From Chiridota heheva (lineage: Eukaryota > Echinodermata > Holothuroidea > Apodida > Chiridotidae): a DNA stretch of 64,000 bases. The stretch is from positions 899,501 to 963,500 of the forward strand of contig JAIGNY010000448.1 in assembly GCA_020152595.1 (NCBI GenBank), written 5' to 3'. Below are positions 23,701-38,700 of the stretch, piece by piece. The notes below the pieces were generated by a model that was given only the letters and a program-made list of their open reading frames with translations, made no database searches and was not told where the DNA came from. Each line of letters starts with the position of its first letter. Within the stretch, counting starts at the first letter, position 1. Both the position numbers and the translations under genes were made by a program.

Positions 23701-26700
23701 TTCCTTCTTAACAACAAATACCAATTTCCCATTGGAATTACAAGCACTCTGTTTGTTATGCACTCTGTTTCTTATTGTGGTATGGTATACTCGCAGAAAT
23801 TCGTTTGAAGACTCTACGGTCCCAGAACGTAAAGTATTTTTTTACACCTTTGCTTGTGACCTTGTATTTTGTCAAAACTTGAATTGTAATGCCTTTCTTT
23901 TAGTTTGAACTTTTCTTGGTTTGCAGCTTGGTTTGCAGTTTCTAGTCATGGAGATGTCACATTGATATATAATGAATTCCTTTGTCTATTCCTCACAGCG
24001 CATCACTCCATCCTTGTTTAGTCCTGGCAGCAGGTTTAAGTCATTTGGTCATGCCCTGTCTGCAGGTATGGACATGGACGGGAATGGGTACCCAGATTTG
24101 GTGGTGGGTGCATATGACAATGGGCATGCAGCCCTCTTCTTGTAAGTGAGATAATTGTATTCTTTTAAGGTACTTGAAGAAGGGGTGTAATCTTATTTTA
24201 TGGTAATGGATACTAGGGTAACTCATATGTACTTCCAGCTGTTTCATTACCTTACAACACTAACAGTTTGTTGTTATAGATATATTCAGATATAAATGAG
24301 TGATAGGAAACTTAATTAATTGCCATTAAAAAGCAACTTGTGACAAAAATACATTAAATTCTGCTAGATATTTCTCACCTCTTGTGCTTGATAACTGACA
24401 AAAACATACATAGGGTATATGAACAGGAGTCCATGACCTTTAGTATGTTAGCTAATGAATAGGGTCCATGACCCCCAGTATTTAAGCCATTGAATTTTGT
24501 GGAGATTGCACTCTCTGTTAGCCCTTACTCTACCAGCACTTTTTTTTAAATACGCTTGGGAGGCAGGGTCAAAGATGGGGCACCCAAAATGGCGATAATA
24601 TCGCTGCGTGGTAGAGTAAGGGTTAAGGACATATAGCTGATTATTGATGGCTGATGGGTTCTCTGTCTTCCGAGCAGCAGAGTCGGGCTTGTTCCACTTC
24701 AGTGACCCAGTGGGCTGCCCACCGGGACCATGCTGCATATATTTTTGAGTTGGCACACTTGTTGCGGGTTGATTAATCCTTACTCTACCAGCACCTTTGA
24801 AAATCGCGCTTGGGAGGCGGGGTTAAAGATGGGGCACCCAAAACTGTGATAATATTGCTGCGTGGTAGAGTAAAGGTTAAGTCAACAGAAAAGCTTTTCT
24901 CACTATGACATTACTCTACCATGTGATCTTTTACAATCAGCTAGAGCATAAGCAAGTATAATTTTAGATTACCCCAGAACCTAGTGTACACAAGTGGTGC
25001 CCCTTATTCTTGAAATAGTTTAATGCTCATGTTTACATATTACATATGAAAAATCGATGTACTTCCTTTGGTTATTTTTTATGAATGCAAAGAATATCAA
25101 TATAGGGAAATCAACCTTAAAATCTTCCTGGAGCCCAAAACGATATTCCCTTCCAAGAGAGGAGGAATAATTTGAGACCTTAAAGTAGACTAAGCTCCAA
25201 TGATAAGATTTATTTAATTTTTGGTTCATTGGACTCAAGCATATTTTGCACACATTTCTTAAAAGTCAATGTGGTCACAATTAGGCTGTGAAAAAAACCC
25301 AGTGAATTTTCAGAGGCTAGTGATGGGTCGGTTGTATTCTCCTTATTTTTGACCTGCCTGTTTTCTTCCTATTTTCATACTTTTTGAGATTCATATCAAG
25401 TGAAAAAAAGTCTATAAATTAATGGAAAGCATTTCAGGGACAAATAATTACAATTTCCATCTCACATTGTAATTTTCAGGAGTAGACCAGTCATCACAAT
25501 GGTACCAATCATGGCTCTATCCCCAGAACCAATTGACATTATTCAAAAGGACTGTACATTCCAGAACAAGAAGGTGTCATGTATCAGAGTCTCTGCCTGC
25601 TTTGATTATCTCGGACATGGTGTCCCAGGGATAATAGGTAAACCAAAATCAATTTTCCTCTTTTCTTTTCTAACATAATGAAAAGTTATTTGATGGATAT
25701 TGTTTATGATTTATGTGATATAAGCTAAAAGGTAGCTAAATCCTTTCATGGACCATGAAGCCCCATCAGGTTGGTGCTTATCCCAAGTTTCTTTGATGTA
25801 AGTGAATGGCTCTCCCACTGGATAGGAAGCCAGTCCATTCCAGGTTAACTTCCAAGCTGGTACTCAATTTACAGCTGAGTGGACTGGAGCAAGTAGAGTA
25901 AAGTAATATTGCTCAATGATACAATTCAGCGCTCAACCTGGTACCGTTCGCATACGAGCATGACTCCTTAACCACTGAGCGACTGCACCTCATATTTGTG
26001 GCAATGAGGTCCCCAAAATCAGTTATCATTTATGTGATACAAAGGGTCAAATAAAGTGGAGGGGAAATTCAAGGCAGGAAGTCCTCTTTCTCCAAGACAT
26101 TCCATGACAATTTTGAATTTTCTAATAAAGTTCATCAAAAGAACAAAGATAGCAGTCAACACTTATTAAGATTTTGCCATTTTTACTGTTGTTTTGATTG
26201 AATCATGAACTTAGCCAATTTTTTCCCTATACTATTAGTTACTCCATTGTATGACTCTATATATCTCTACTATTATTGGAATTGATCTTATTTTTTTTTT
26301 GCAAACTTTACATTTAGTCATCATGGAAAAAAAGGTGACAATTATACATAATATTTGATTAAATGTAAGAATTTTTTTGTTGTTCTAAACTTAAATTGTG
26401 ATGTATTCAAAATTTGTGATGCATGAAGGGGCAAATAGTTTCAAACCTGATTCTTTGAATTCCTTTCCTAAATACATTGAATATCACGAGAATTAATAAC
26501 ATTTTTCAGTTAGAGAATGATTTTGTGAGATATATAGGAGTGTTTTGAAACAATTTAGTTGATATCTGTGAATCGATATTCAGAAAGTATGAGCTTTTAA
26601 AGATTTATGGACAGGTAGTAACAACTATAAAGAAAATATGTTATGGAGGGATTTCATCACGTGACTCCTAAACTCAACTGGACTCTATTTTGCAAGGCAG

Positions 26701-29700
26701 CTGTGTCATTGCGTTTTACCCATCTTCACACAGCTTAGTCACATCACACGTACAACAAACATACTACATGCTAACCTACCAGTACCAGTTCAGCGAATTG
26801 TACTAATTGCAGTTTTTTGTTCGCTTCCGATTTTACTTCATATGTTCCTTTAAGTTTTATATTTCCAGATGAGTTAGAGTCACTTGATGAAATCCATCTA
26901 TATGACAAAGAAGCTTCGAATAAATAGCCAATAGAAAACAGTCGGATGTTTTTTGATGACTAAAATTTAGGATAGAAATTTAAGGAATTACAAAGAAGAT
27001 TTTGAACTGTCCTCTTTTTCAAACACCGTATAATTAAAACTTTTATAGCCATATAACGAGCAAACTGGTGTGTTTGAGTAATGCAAAGACAGTTCTGTTA
27101 GAATTTACATCTCTTTCTGGTGCATACAAAATCTAGCTGTCTAATAATATTCAAGGAGTACCAACCTTTAATATTAATATTCTTTATGTCTTCCAGCTAT
27201 TAATCTCACAATCGAGGCGGACTACTTCAAGGTAGAGCAGGGTTTCACTCCTAGAGTGGAGTTTGTAAACGGTGACACCAAAGTTGGAACAGTTATGAAT
27301 AGGATCTTAATACTTAAGAACATTAACAGAAAATGCATTAAATACTCTGCTCACATCAAAGTAAGTATAGCTATTTGAAATATTTTTGATACTTGATCTA
27401 TCAAGTTATTGATCAATTATTGATTGATTTTGTTTGGTGCATATGATTGATACATAGTTAATTGATTATTTTTAACTGACTGATTGATGATTGGTTAATT
27501 AATTTTTGTATATCTGACTAATTGATCATTGATTTTTTACAACTGATAATCAATATTTGGTGAACTGATAGTTGTTAATTGATTTTATTTGCAATTGAAT
27601 AACTAACTGATTGATAGAAAATTAATTAATCATTTCACAATTGTTAACTGATTTCTTTACAACTGATAATCAATCAGTAATTGGTCAATTGAGTTTGAAC
27701 TAATTGATCGATAATGATTTATTAGTTTTAACCAACTTACAGATAATTGATTAAATGACATATTTAAAGTTTAAATGTCAGCATGCATTCCCTTAAAAAA
27801 TGCCATAGTGCTGTGATTTGAAAAAAAATTACATCATATTAAGAAATACTAGATTTAGAAAATGCAGAGAGTATTTTATGTTTACATCTTTCAATTAATC
27901 CTATCCAGTCCACATTAACCACAGTTAGACACATTATTTCAAAGGTCAAATGATTTGACCGATAGGACTCAGCTAAAGACAGAAATGTAAAATGTAAAAA
28001 GTTTGTCAAAAAGTACCTTGTTTCTTATTTGTTAAAAAATACTTTTTTAAATGAAAGTAAAATACAGAAACTTTAAATGAATCTGCAACTGTGGATGAGA
28101 CTTCAAACTCAAGGTAAAAAACTGTGATGAGACCATCAGAATTTTTTTTCAAGATATGACAATTTTTCAGTGAGGGAGGGGGGGGGAATTTCCACCATGC
28201 CCGTCAGTCCTGTATCCTATATGCTAATGACAAACACTGATATCTTTTCTATGTTTGCAGAAAGATGTGATGGATTTTTTGAGTCCAATTCCATTCAAGC
28301 TAAGCTACGCTCTGAGGACGCAGAGAAACACATACAGTGGCAGTGTTACGCAGTGCGATGACCTCTGCCCTATTATTGATATGTATTCTCCAAATAACAT
28401 TGTCAAGATGGTAAGTCAGAATTTGTATTTCAAGGTGTATGAACCCTAATACAATTTAATATCAAATTGAAAATAGTTGAAATTCTGAGTAGAAGATTCT
28501 TTGAAAATTACTTTGTAAAATATTTGTATAACATTTTAGTAACCAGGTCAGGCATGTGAGACTTTAGCTATTTAGCTGATTTCAGCTATTTTCCTAGCAA
28601 ATTTCCCCTATTTTCTGCATAATTGACAATACTTAGCTATTTTGATGAGAATATTGATTAATTTCAGCATGTGAGACTTCAGCTATTTAGCTGATTTGCT
28701 ATTTTCCAAGCTAATTTCACCTATTTTCTGCATAATTGACAATACGATATATTTCATATTTTGATGAGAAAATTGATCAATTTCAACTACTTTTATAAAT
28801 CATCACTCAGATGTCTGAACCAGGAATTAAGGCTGATCACATTTTGAGGATTCCAGGTATTTTTGAAAAAAAACACAAAAAGAGAAGGAATTCAGATGCT
28901 CTTGGTTTTAGGAGAAAGGCCTTCTAGCCTTAAAACAAAATGTAGCATGGGAAAGGTTAGGTAGGATGCCATATGACTTAAAAGATTGAGTCCCAGCATC
29001 GCATATACATGTCCATATTTTTTTTCTTTCATGTACCAGCTATGGATATCATAGCATCAATTACATGGAAATTATTCTATTGGTGGGGTACTTCTTTTTT
29101 TGTTTTGAAAAATTAAGGCAAATATAAACATTTTATCTACCTATTTTCAAGTTTAGGGGTTGATCATATTTCCTGTTTTTGTAAGAAAAGGGTCAAACAC
29201 AGGACAAAATTTGATGTACCAGCATCACGTATATGCTATAGATATCATAGCATCAATTACATAGAATTTATTCAAATTGGTGGGGTACTTCTTTTTTGGT
29301 TTTGAAAAATTAATGCAAATATAAACATTTTATGTACCTATTTTCAAGTGTAGGGGTTGATCATACTTCCTGTTTTTGTAAGAAAAGGGTCAAACACGGG
29401 ACAAAATTTGGTGAGCGAAGCGGAGATTTACATAGGCAATTTGGCCATCCTCCGCTGTAATAAATAGTGATGATGAGTCTGATTTGGAGCCAGATTTCGT
29501 AGATTCTGATTCAAACAGTGATAGCGAGAGTGATTTTGACAGTGATGAAGAGGAATTGACAATAAATAATGGTGATTTATGGATCAACTTCGACATAGAC
29601 AACGCAGTTAAAAAAGCAAAATGGAGCAATGATGAATTTTGAAAAATCTCTTAGGCTCTAAGGGTATTACACACTAAAACTTAGTGGGACTTGATGTGTA

Positions 29701-32700
29701 AAGGCCACAAAATTTCAGAATGGCCAACTTTGGTCTCTTGCTCACTTATAACTGGCAATAGCCAGTGATCATAATATTAAATGATTTTTGTGATATGTGT
29801 GTGAAATGGTGGTTTATGTTTTTTATGCCTCTGTAAAGGTTTTGTTGTTTGTTTGTTCTTGAAAGAAAAATATGTACCAATCCTCTGGATAAAATTATCA
29901 CCTTTCTTCATCATGCTTCCCTCTACAACCATGTTTAGTCCTCTTCTCCCACCCCCCTTTCTCTACTTTTGCCTCTTTTTTCACTCATGCACTTCCTCTT
30001 TCAATCCCAGCTTCCTGGCTTTTAGTCCCTGTGTTTCTCTCAGTCGCCCACTATTTTCTTTTTTTCCTACCTCTGGAATGATCTAACATTTGAGGCACTA
30101 TTTGACCCTCGCTGTCTCACCAAACAAACAAACAAACTAAAAGATATGTTCCTTGTATGACATAGATTTGTTTGATAAAACTTTTGTCGTTGCATTTACT
30201 CCAAATTTAATTGCCATAATATTTAAATTTGTACTGTAAAGTTATAATACATTTAAAAAATAAAAACTCTTTTATACAACAATAAGTTTTCAGATTTCTT
30301 TGTGATATAGAAATCAGAAAAATGGAGAGAAAAGAATGGTTACTACGATGCATTTTGTGCACATGGTACATTTTATGTATATTTTGAATTGGAATATTTG
30401 ATGCTGTACCTAAAGTAAGATTATATAAATCTCAGTAAGATGTTGTAGCCATGCAGTGGTCACTTATTATGCATAATCAGCTGATGGCATTCAACCAATC
30501 ACAAGGCATGATCAAGCCATGAATAAACATTGATTTTTAACATCTTTGATTACAGGTTAGCTTTATTCATAACTGTGGGAACGATTCCAAGTGTGAGACA
30601 GATCTGAAACTGAAGGCATCTCTTTCAATAGATAGGTAAGATGAGGCAGTGTTCACATTAAGATGCGGGATTGCGGCATTTCTACAAAAAATATCAATCC
30701 CTCCAAAAATAATTATAAGGAGGGAAAATCACACACAAAAAATAAACGAAGAAATTTTCACGCAATTACTTCATATGTTACAGTAGTTATGGTACCGTGA
30801 CCATGATCGTTTAGGCATAAATTAAATTCTGAATTGCGCAAAAATGTTGTAAAAAGTAAAATTAATCTAATTTAGAATGGTTTTCCTTCACCTCATACTG
30901 GCAAACTCTGATGAAAATTGGCAAAAGGAAAAATAACAGGCCCAGAACAGGCCTCTCACTTGATGATGACATTCTCGAGGTCAGACATCCGGGAATGTTG
31001 TGGTGCATGGCAATGTAACAATGCTTTTTAGACGATCTCAAACTTCAATCAAAGGGGAAAACAAGCAGTTGTTTATCATTGCAGTCAATGGGAGAAAAAC
31101 ATATTTTTTGTCATTTTTCAAGAAATACTGGACATAATTTATTTTACTTCAAATATGTTGTGTATTTTCCAGCATATATGCGCACCATTAATTTTTGCTG
31201 ACTGGCTCAGCGACACAAAGTATTCATAAAAAAATATCCCATTGACTGTGATGATAAAGTTTCCCCTCCAACTTGGCAAAACCGTACTTAGCCCGTACAC
31301 GGTTACGTCGACTTGGACCGCGGGAATCATTGCGTTGGTCGAAACAAATTGTGCACATGTGATAAACGGGATGAAATATGCAACGTAATAGTAATGCAAT
31401 CATGTCGTCTACTACTTGGGAATGTTATGTACTGTACAATAGGCCTTATGTAGATATATGCAGGGAATTGGAATGATGTGAATTTTAGGTACGCATGTCA
31501 AGTGTAGTGATAGTTAATTGTGATTTACGTTTTATATTTACTGCTTTGTAGTGTCGATCCCAATCCCTGTTAAATATATCTCACTTCAAATTTTTCACAG
31601 GTTATTTTTAAGTGAAAAACATAATGACCAGCAAAATGTGAAGGCTTCAAATACCTCAACACATGATGAAGAGACAGTTCTATAGTACAATAGAAATATA
31701 ACTGCTACAGTACATGCATGAAATTGCTTTTCCATAATATTATCCATGACAAGTTTTCAGATTTAGGAGTAAATTTAAGTTTCCTACCAATCAGTAATAA
31801 TGTCACCGTCATAGATGTAGGATGATTTTAACACTTTAAGTCCCTCCTTCTTTTTAAATCCCCTCCCCTCCTTTTTTTAAATTTCTTCCCTTTTTTTAAA
31901 ATCCCCCCACCAAAAAAAGTTACACAAGGGGGGAAACCCTCCCCCCCAAAAAATAATAAATATATTTGAACCTTAGTATAAAGACTGGGCATAGGGGAGG
32001 AGGAATGGGGAAATTTTTTCCTCCCCACAAGATTGCTTTTCCTCCCACTTGCCCACCCCCCCCCCTTCCATAAAATTATGTATGGCAACATATTTTGTTT
32101 AATCTTTAAGCCTTTTCCCCATTGAAAAGCTGCCCATTCTCATCCCCCCCCCCTCCCTTTCCCCCTTCCAGCATTAACATTTTTTGACTACCACTGATGT
32201 GAAGTAGAGCTTTTAGGATGGGAGTACCTAAAACATGACAGATCTTGCTAAGTTGAAGGGATGTGCTACGACATTAGGTGTCCGTGGACATTGGCAGTCA
32301 AGTACCCTCCATCACCAAGGAAACCAGGCATAAGCACTATCCTAAATGAGCCTTTCATTAGCTTGGAAGGATTTAAGTTGAAACAACTAGATGTTCATGT
32401 ATTACATTTTGATGAATTTGAATGATATTATTATACTTTTGATATGATAATGATCTATTAACCCTTACTCTACCACTCGCAACACTATCACCGTTTTGAA
32501 TGCCCCATTATTTTCAAAAAAGTGCTGGTAGAGTAAGGGTTAATAAACCCGTGGCAAGTGTGCCAACTCAAAAATATATGCAGCATGATTCCGGTGGATG
32601 GCCCACCAGGTCACTGAAGCGGAATGAGCCCGACTATACTGCTCAGAAGACAAAGGACCCTTCAATAATCAGCCTGTGCTTAAGCCTTACTCTATGCCAT

Positions 32701-35700
32701 TTTGGGTGCCCCATTTTTGACTCTGCCTCGCAAGCGCATTTTCAAAATAGTGCTGGTAGAGTAAAGTTTAATGGTTTTGATATTTCAGTTTATCTAAGAC
32801 ACACCAGTAAAATGCAGCAGTTGAACTACTGTATGGGATCATTAAATAAAAAAGCTGCACTTCTTGACCATGAACTTGTACTGCTTTATTCACTAACTTC
32901 ATTCAACATTACTCTTATCTGCTTTATTCAAATTAGTGAAGTGTATATTTAAACTGCTATCAAACCCTTGTTGGTGATTTTTATCTCCCCTTCACCTCCA
33001 ACCCCACATTGGAAATATGTTAAGGTACAATAAGAAAAATGTAAATACTGCTTAGGTTTTTTTTTAATACATTTTAGTTTCTCCCCACCCTACAACCCCA
33101 TCTCATCCACTCACCATGCAAATCCTTGCTCCATGCGCTCCTGAAAAAAGTTAGCAGTTGACAATTTGATGATAAAATTTTGATTTCAGTATAATATTAG
33201 GTAATTATTGTTTTTCCTTAGAAACACTCCATACTTACCTCATGGTGTGGAGGAGGAATTCCACATATTGATTTGGGTACATAATGTTGGTGAGGAGGCC
33301 CATCAAGCAAGAGTCAGGCTCACACTACCCCAACAAGTGTCTTTCATTAATGTCAAGAGTGACCCTGTAAGTACATACTTTGATATTGGATTTACCAGAT
33401 ATAGTGTGTCAAGTATGAATTAGTAATGGTTAGTTTTTACGTTGAATGATTTTTATTAAAAAATGTGGGCTAGATGTTTTGATATTTTTTTTAAATCATG
33501 AAAATAGCAAAAGTTTCTCATCAAAATCAGTTAGAAATTGATCATTTACTTACTAACATACAAAGTGTTCTAATCACTTCATGTCATATTCATCAAGGAA
33601 AATCCCTTAATGTGGGACAGGGGTACTTGACATATCTTGAGTATGACAATTATGACAAAAGGACAGAAGAATATACATGTATTTCAATTGATCTTTTGAT
33701 TTCAGTATCAAGAAACTATGGTGATTTGCACCCCAGAAGAGGAACAGAATTCAACCACTGTGAAATTAGTGTGTGATGTTGACAATCCCATGCCAGCATT
33801 TGCAACGGTAAGAAGAGCTAGTTGCAGTTGTGGGTATGAAGAGGTGGCGCTAGAGATCTTTTGAGTGAGGAAGGGAGGGGAATCAATTAGCATATAACTA
33901 AAAATCTGAGAAAGCAAAGTAAAAACAACATAAAATGTCAATCACTTATTGATGAATAGTGTATTATTTTTTTCTCCCATTCATTTCAAATTTTCAGTTA
34001 CTGTATATGAAGACAAAAACTGCCAATTGACTATTCATGACTTAAGGGTGACACACTTATAAATCTGCTCTGGAAAAAAATATGATATTCTGTTTGAGAA
34101 ATAAAGAGACACAGATTGTTGAGTACAGTATCATATTCTCTTTTATCCTCATTTATTTTAAATTTTCAGTTATATGGAAAAACAAACAGATATAATTGCC
34201 ATGTAATTAAATTGCCTGATGAAGTGGCTATTCTTGACTTGATGTTGTCACACCTCTAATATTGCTCTACTGTGAAATAAATTATGATACATCCAAGAAT
34301 GGCTTGGCTCTCATAGGTGAGACGGCTGCCCCCTAATATTGTGATGATGGCTATGGGAGAGACAGAGACCTACATCTCCTCATACTGTCGGGGAACAGTA
34401 AGAACAAAATCTTAATGCAAGTGACATGTATGTGTGAGTTAGCCCCCTCCCCCTGTAGCCTCCCCCATCAGGAAGGCTAGCTTGTCTGTCGGGAAATTTC
34501 TGGTGCCAGCTGTGTTCTCCCCTAATAGCATAGGCAGGATTTGAGAGGGGGGGGGGGGACTCCCAGCAAAACCTTTAAAAATCTTAATTGCAAAAATGGC
34601 TCTTTGTTTTAAACCTTTATTTTTTGTTTTGAGTCATGAGAAATATAAAATTACCAAAAATGTTCCAGTAAAATTTCATTTACAGTGTTTCATACTAGAC
34701 TATTTCAGTTGAGCCAAGTATATCGCATATTTGATGTGGACACCCAGGCATGATTTGTAATACAAATCAATGTGGCCATCGCTGACATAGTAACTTTTTT
34801 AATTGCAAAAATCTGATGATAAAATCAGGAAGTGTTTAATCTCATATAAATATGACTGGATAAGAAGAGGTTAATTAGACCCAAGATGAGAAGTGTTTCT
34901 GGTATTTAGGCCTTATTTCCTTTCAGTTAATGCTGTTGCTGCAACAAACAATAGGTGCACCATGTAAGAATGAAGCTAATAACAGATTAGGGTCTTCTTA
35001 CTTCTTTGATTTTTAAGTTGCAAAAACTGCTACTTTTTGATAAGTTGACTATATCAGCCAGTCAATGGTCACTAGTGCCTTGTGATGTATTTTGACATTT
35101 AATGAACACTGTGTAATGAGAATCCCCTTTTCTGAATATGATTTGAGGTAATTTTCAACAATAAATATATGGAAGCTTGGGGGTCCAGGGAGCAAAAGGT
35201 TTATTTTTACATTTCCAAAAAGGAGAGCAGTGAAAAAAAAAGGTTCCATTGTCCATTATTAAGTCAATCTAGGTATTGATGAAGTCCTAGGTTCATATTT
35301 ATATCACATCTTAAACAAAATTACACTACTTCGAACAATTTACATTTCTCAAATGCTATTTTTGATGGTGTTGATTGTCTCAAATCAAAACCTGGAAGTA
35401 CAATTTTTGCGCATTTAGAGGGTCAAAAAATTCACACCAATGGTAGGGCTGAGGTCATTTGTGAAATTGTTGAGTCTTCGAAGACTAGTCATTTTGAACA
35501 AAAATCCACCACAGGCTCTTATTCCAACCCTCTAATAATCTCTAGCATAAAACATGGATGTCAGTGTTCCTGAACAAGATTTGAGGGGATTTTAAATGCT
35601 AAAAATGGTTTGGGAGTCAGAAATAATAGGCATTATGAGCTTCTGACTGACTGGTCGCCCCCCCTCCCCCCCCCCCCGCCATTTCTTTTCCAATTGTTGA

Positions 35701-38700
35701 TGGCTGGCAACCACCCTGAAACAGACTCACAAATAGCAGTTCTGGTTTTAGTTGAAACTGCAAACACCTTTGATGATTATCACACACAGGTCAGTGTTGA
35801 AGTGCAGTGCCATGCATCTTGTTGCTGGTGGCTGGCAACTGTCCTGAAACAGACTCACAAATAACAGTTCTACTTTGATGGTTATGTCAGTGTGGAAATG
35901 CATCTAAACCCTAAAGTGTGCCTTTCTAACTAATTTCTGGAGATTTATGTCTGCTAGACTTGATTCGAAGATATATACATGTACCTTAATGTCAGTTATT
36001 GCGCAGTTGTGTGACGGAAGCAAGTTCCATCCTCTGAATGATCTGGGGTATAAAGAGCCTTAATGGTTGAAAGATGGAGAAATTATTATATGGGCATGTG
36101 CATGTGTTTTGTCTTGTATGTCTTCCATTTATGCTCTGCTGGGAGCTGGATGTTGGAAGGAGTCATGTTGTGGGCTTCCTTAAAAATGGCAGTGAATCTA
36201 AGTTTGGTACGTCTAATTTCGAGGGGTTTTCACTGGAGCTCGGAAGCATTTGAAATTTAAGTCAGGAAAATGAAATTAGGACCACAGATATTATCAAAAT
36301 CAGCTTAGATGGTGAATATGTTATGATTTAACTTATATTTGTTGACCTTTATTTACCTTTATAATTACCAACCTTTTACAAAAACTTTTTGTTGTTACAG
36401 AGCCCCTGGGAGGCCTGGGGGACCCTTGCTTCCACTTTTTCGAAATTGTATCTTTTGTATGGTGATTGTTTGCATCTTAGCGTGATTCCCGGCCCCCCCC
36501 CTCCCCTCCCTCCGATTTTTACTTTGCCTCAATTGGCAATTCCCACCCATATCTGATCTGTTCTGTTATGTAAATGGCACAAGTTGCCTGCATTATGCAT
36601 AGAAGAGGAGATATGTTTCTGATGGACATACATAGTCACATCTCTTGTATTCTTTTTTCTTTGCAGAGTAAGTTTGATGTGAAGCTAGGGGTTGGTAGAA
36701 TTAACCCTAATATAAAATTCTTGACAATATTAGTGGAAGCCAGCACATCCAGCATTGAAAATAACATCACAAAGAATGACAACTTTGCTGAGATTAGGAT
36801 TCCCATCAAGATTGAGGCAGATATCACTGTTAAAGGGTAGGTATGACTGTTGTCTAGGCTATTTAGAAATGGTTTGCCTAGAAAGTATGGAAGGAGATTT
36901 TTTGCAAATCAATTCATTTGACATGCAGGCATGTACTGTAAGACTTCAGCTATTTAGCTGATTTCAGCTATTTTCCAAGCTAATTTCACCTATTTTCCAA
37001 GCTAATTTCACCTATTTTCTGCATAATTGACAATACTTAGCTTTTTGATGGAAAAATTGATCAATTTCAGCATGTAAGACTTCAGCTATTTAGCTGATTT
37101 CAGCTATTTTCCAAGCTAATTTTCACCTATTTTCTGCATAATTGACAATACTTAGCTTTTTTGATGAAAAAATTGATCAATTTCAGCATGTAAGACTTCA
37201 GCTATTTAGCTGATTTCAGCTATTTTCCAAGCTAATTTCACCTATTTTCTGCATAATTGACAATACTTGGCTATTTTGATGAGAAAATTGATCAATTTCA
37301 GCTACTTTTAAATCATCACTCAGGTGTCAGGACATAATAAATCAATTTTTTTTAACAGGTATCTTCAGTGTTAAGCACATCCTCCTGAACTATCCATTCT
37401 TTGCCCTTCCAAAACTATCCTCTCCCCCTCTAACTCCATTGTGGTACTCTCATACAGCAATGAAGCCTATAAATCGTGCCTACAACACACATCAAATATT
37501 CTAAAAATGTTTAATCACTCCCCGCCTCCCACCCCGCCCCAAAAAAAAAAAGACAGCCCTCGCATCCCTCAATATCCTGCATCCATTCTCCAGTGCACCA
37601 TTCATTTCTCATTCTCCTTTGCATTATGTTACTTTTTGGTTTCGATGCTAATAGCATAACCTATGCAGTCATGCTGGATTGTGTGTGTGTGTGTATGTGT
37701 GGATGTGCATCTGTGACAGCAAGCTCGTAAGTGCAATATCTCAAGAAGGTACACCGGATTCATGTCATACTGTATGTGGTACACAGATAGCCTATTGTCC
37801 GTATATGTGCCCTATTGTTTTTGTTCAAGTTGGCAATGTCATGCATTTTGATGCTTAATGTAAGTATCTTAAATTGCTCATATTTTTACAACCGTATGTC
37901 TGCTTTGTTTCATATTGAGTGTAATTAAGCTGTTGGCTAGTGTGTACATGTTTGTGGTACAAAAATGTCAAAATTCATTAATATGCATAGTGGGTGGGGC
38001 TTAACATGAGTTTGTTGAAAAGAGCTTGTAGGCATGGTATCTCAAGAATGGTAAACTGGATTCATGTCATATTTGGTACACTGATAGCCCATGGTCTGTA
38101 GATGTGCCATATATGGTAGTGATATCATGCATATTAATGAGTAGGCAGAGCTTAATATACAAAATCTTGAAATACTCTTATTTTGACAATCACATGTCTG
38201 ATTTGTTTCATACTCAGTACAATTATGTTGTTAGCCAGTGTGTATGTGTTCATTGTATAAAATCATTTAATATTATTAATATGCATAGTGGACAGGACTT
38301 AACATGATTTAGCTGAAAAGAGCTTGTAAGCACAATATCTGAAGATCGATATTCTGTTTTTATGCCATATGTGGTACATAGATAGTCCATGATCTGTAGA
38401 TGTGCCTTTTTGATTTTGGTGGTGATGTCATGCATATTAATGAGTAGGCGGGGCTTAATTTTGAAATCTTTGATTGCTCATATTTGAACAATTACCTTTG
38501 CTTTGTCTGATATGTGGTATAAATATGTTATTAGCTGGTATAAAGAATGTTGAATTTCATTAACATGCATAGTGGGCAGGGCTTAATATGATTTTGCTGA
38601 AAAGTGCTTGTAAACACTGTAACTCGAAGACAATACATTGGATACAGGTCATATGTAGCTCACAGATAACCCATGGTACATTTGTGTGCTCTGGTGGTGG

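Larger units (their letters stand above)
19900..23998 (+). other. Integrin intron 4
   Basis: Contains a GTGTGT run and G-run (20687-20728), two TIR-bearing elements and repeat F copy 1. About 20100-20600 carries a local duplication around AGTAGCTGGTTGCTAG and AATAGCTGGTTGCTAG. No exon recognised. Confidence 0.8.
25638..27196 (+). other. Integrin intron 6
   Basis: Carries a reversed SINE and a short THAP-family MITE (listed separately). The remainder is AT-rich with T-runs and no recognised exon. Confidence 0.8.
28411..30555 (+). other. Integrin intron 8
   Basis: Contains repeat G (two units), a 188-bp tandem duplication, an acidic ORF relic and a LINE 3' fragment, all listed separately. 30151-30555 is AT-rich with no feature recognised. 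Confidence 0.8.

Noticed and set aside
31600..31690. Possible extra integrin exon after a TTTCACAG in intron 9
   Set aside because: The flanking exons already agree in phase (2 to 2) and in family alignment, and the segment has no integrin similarity.
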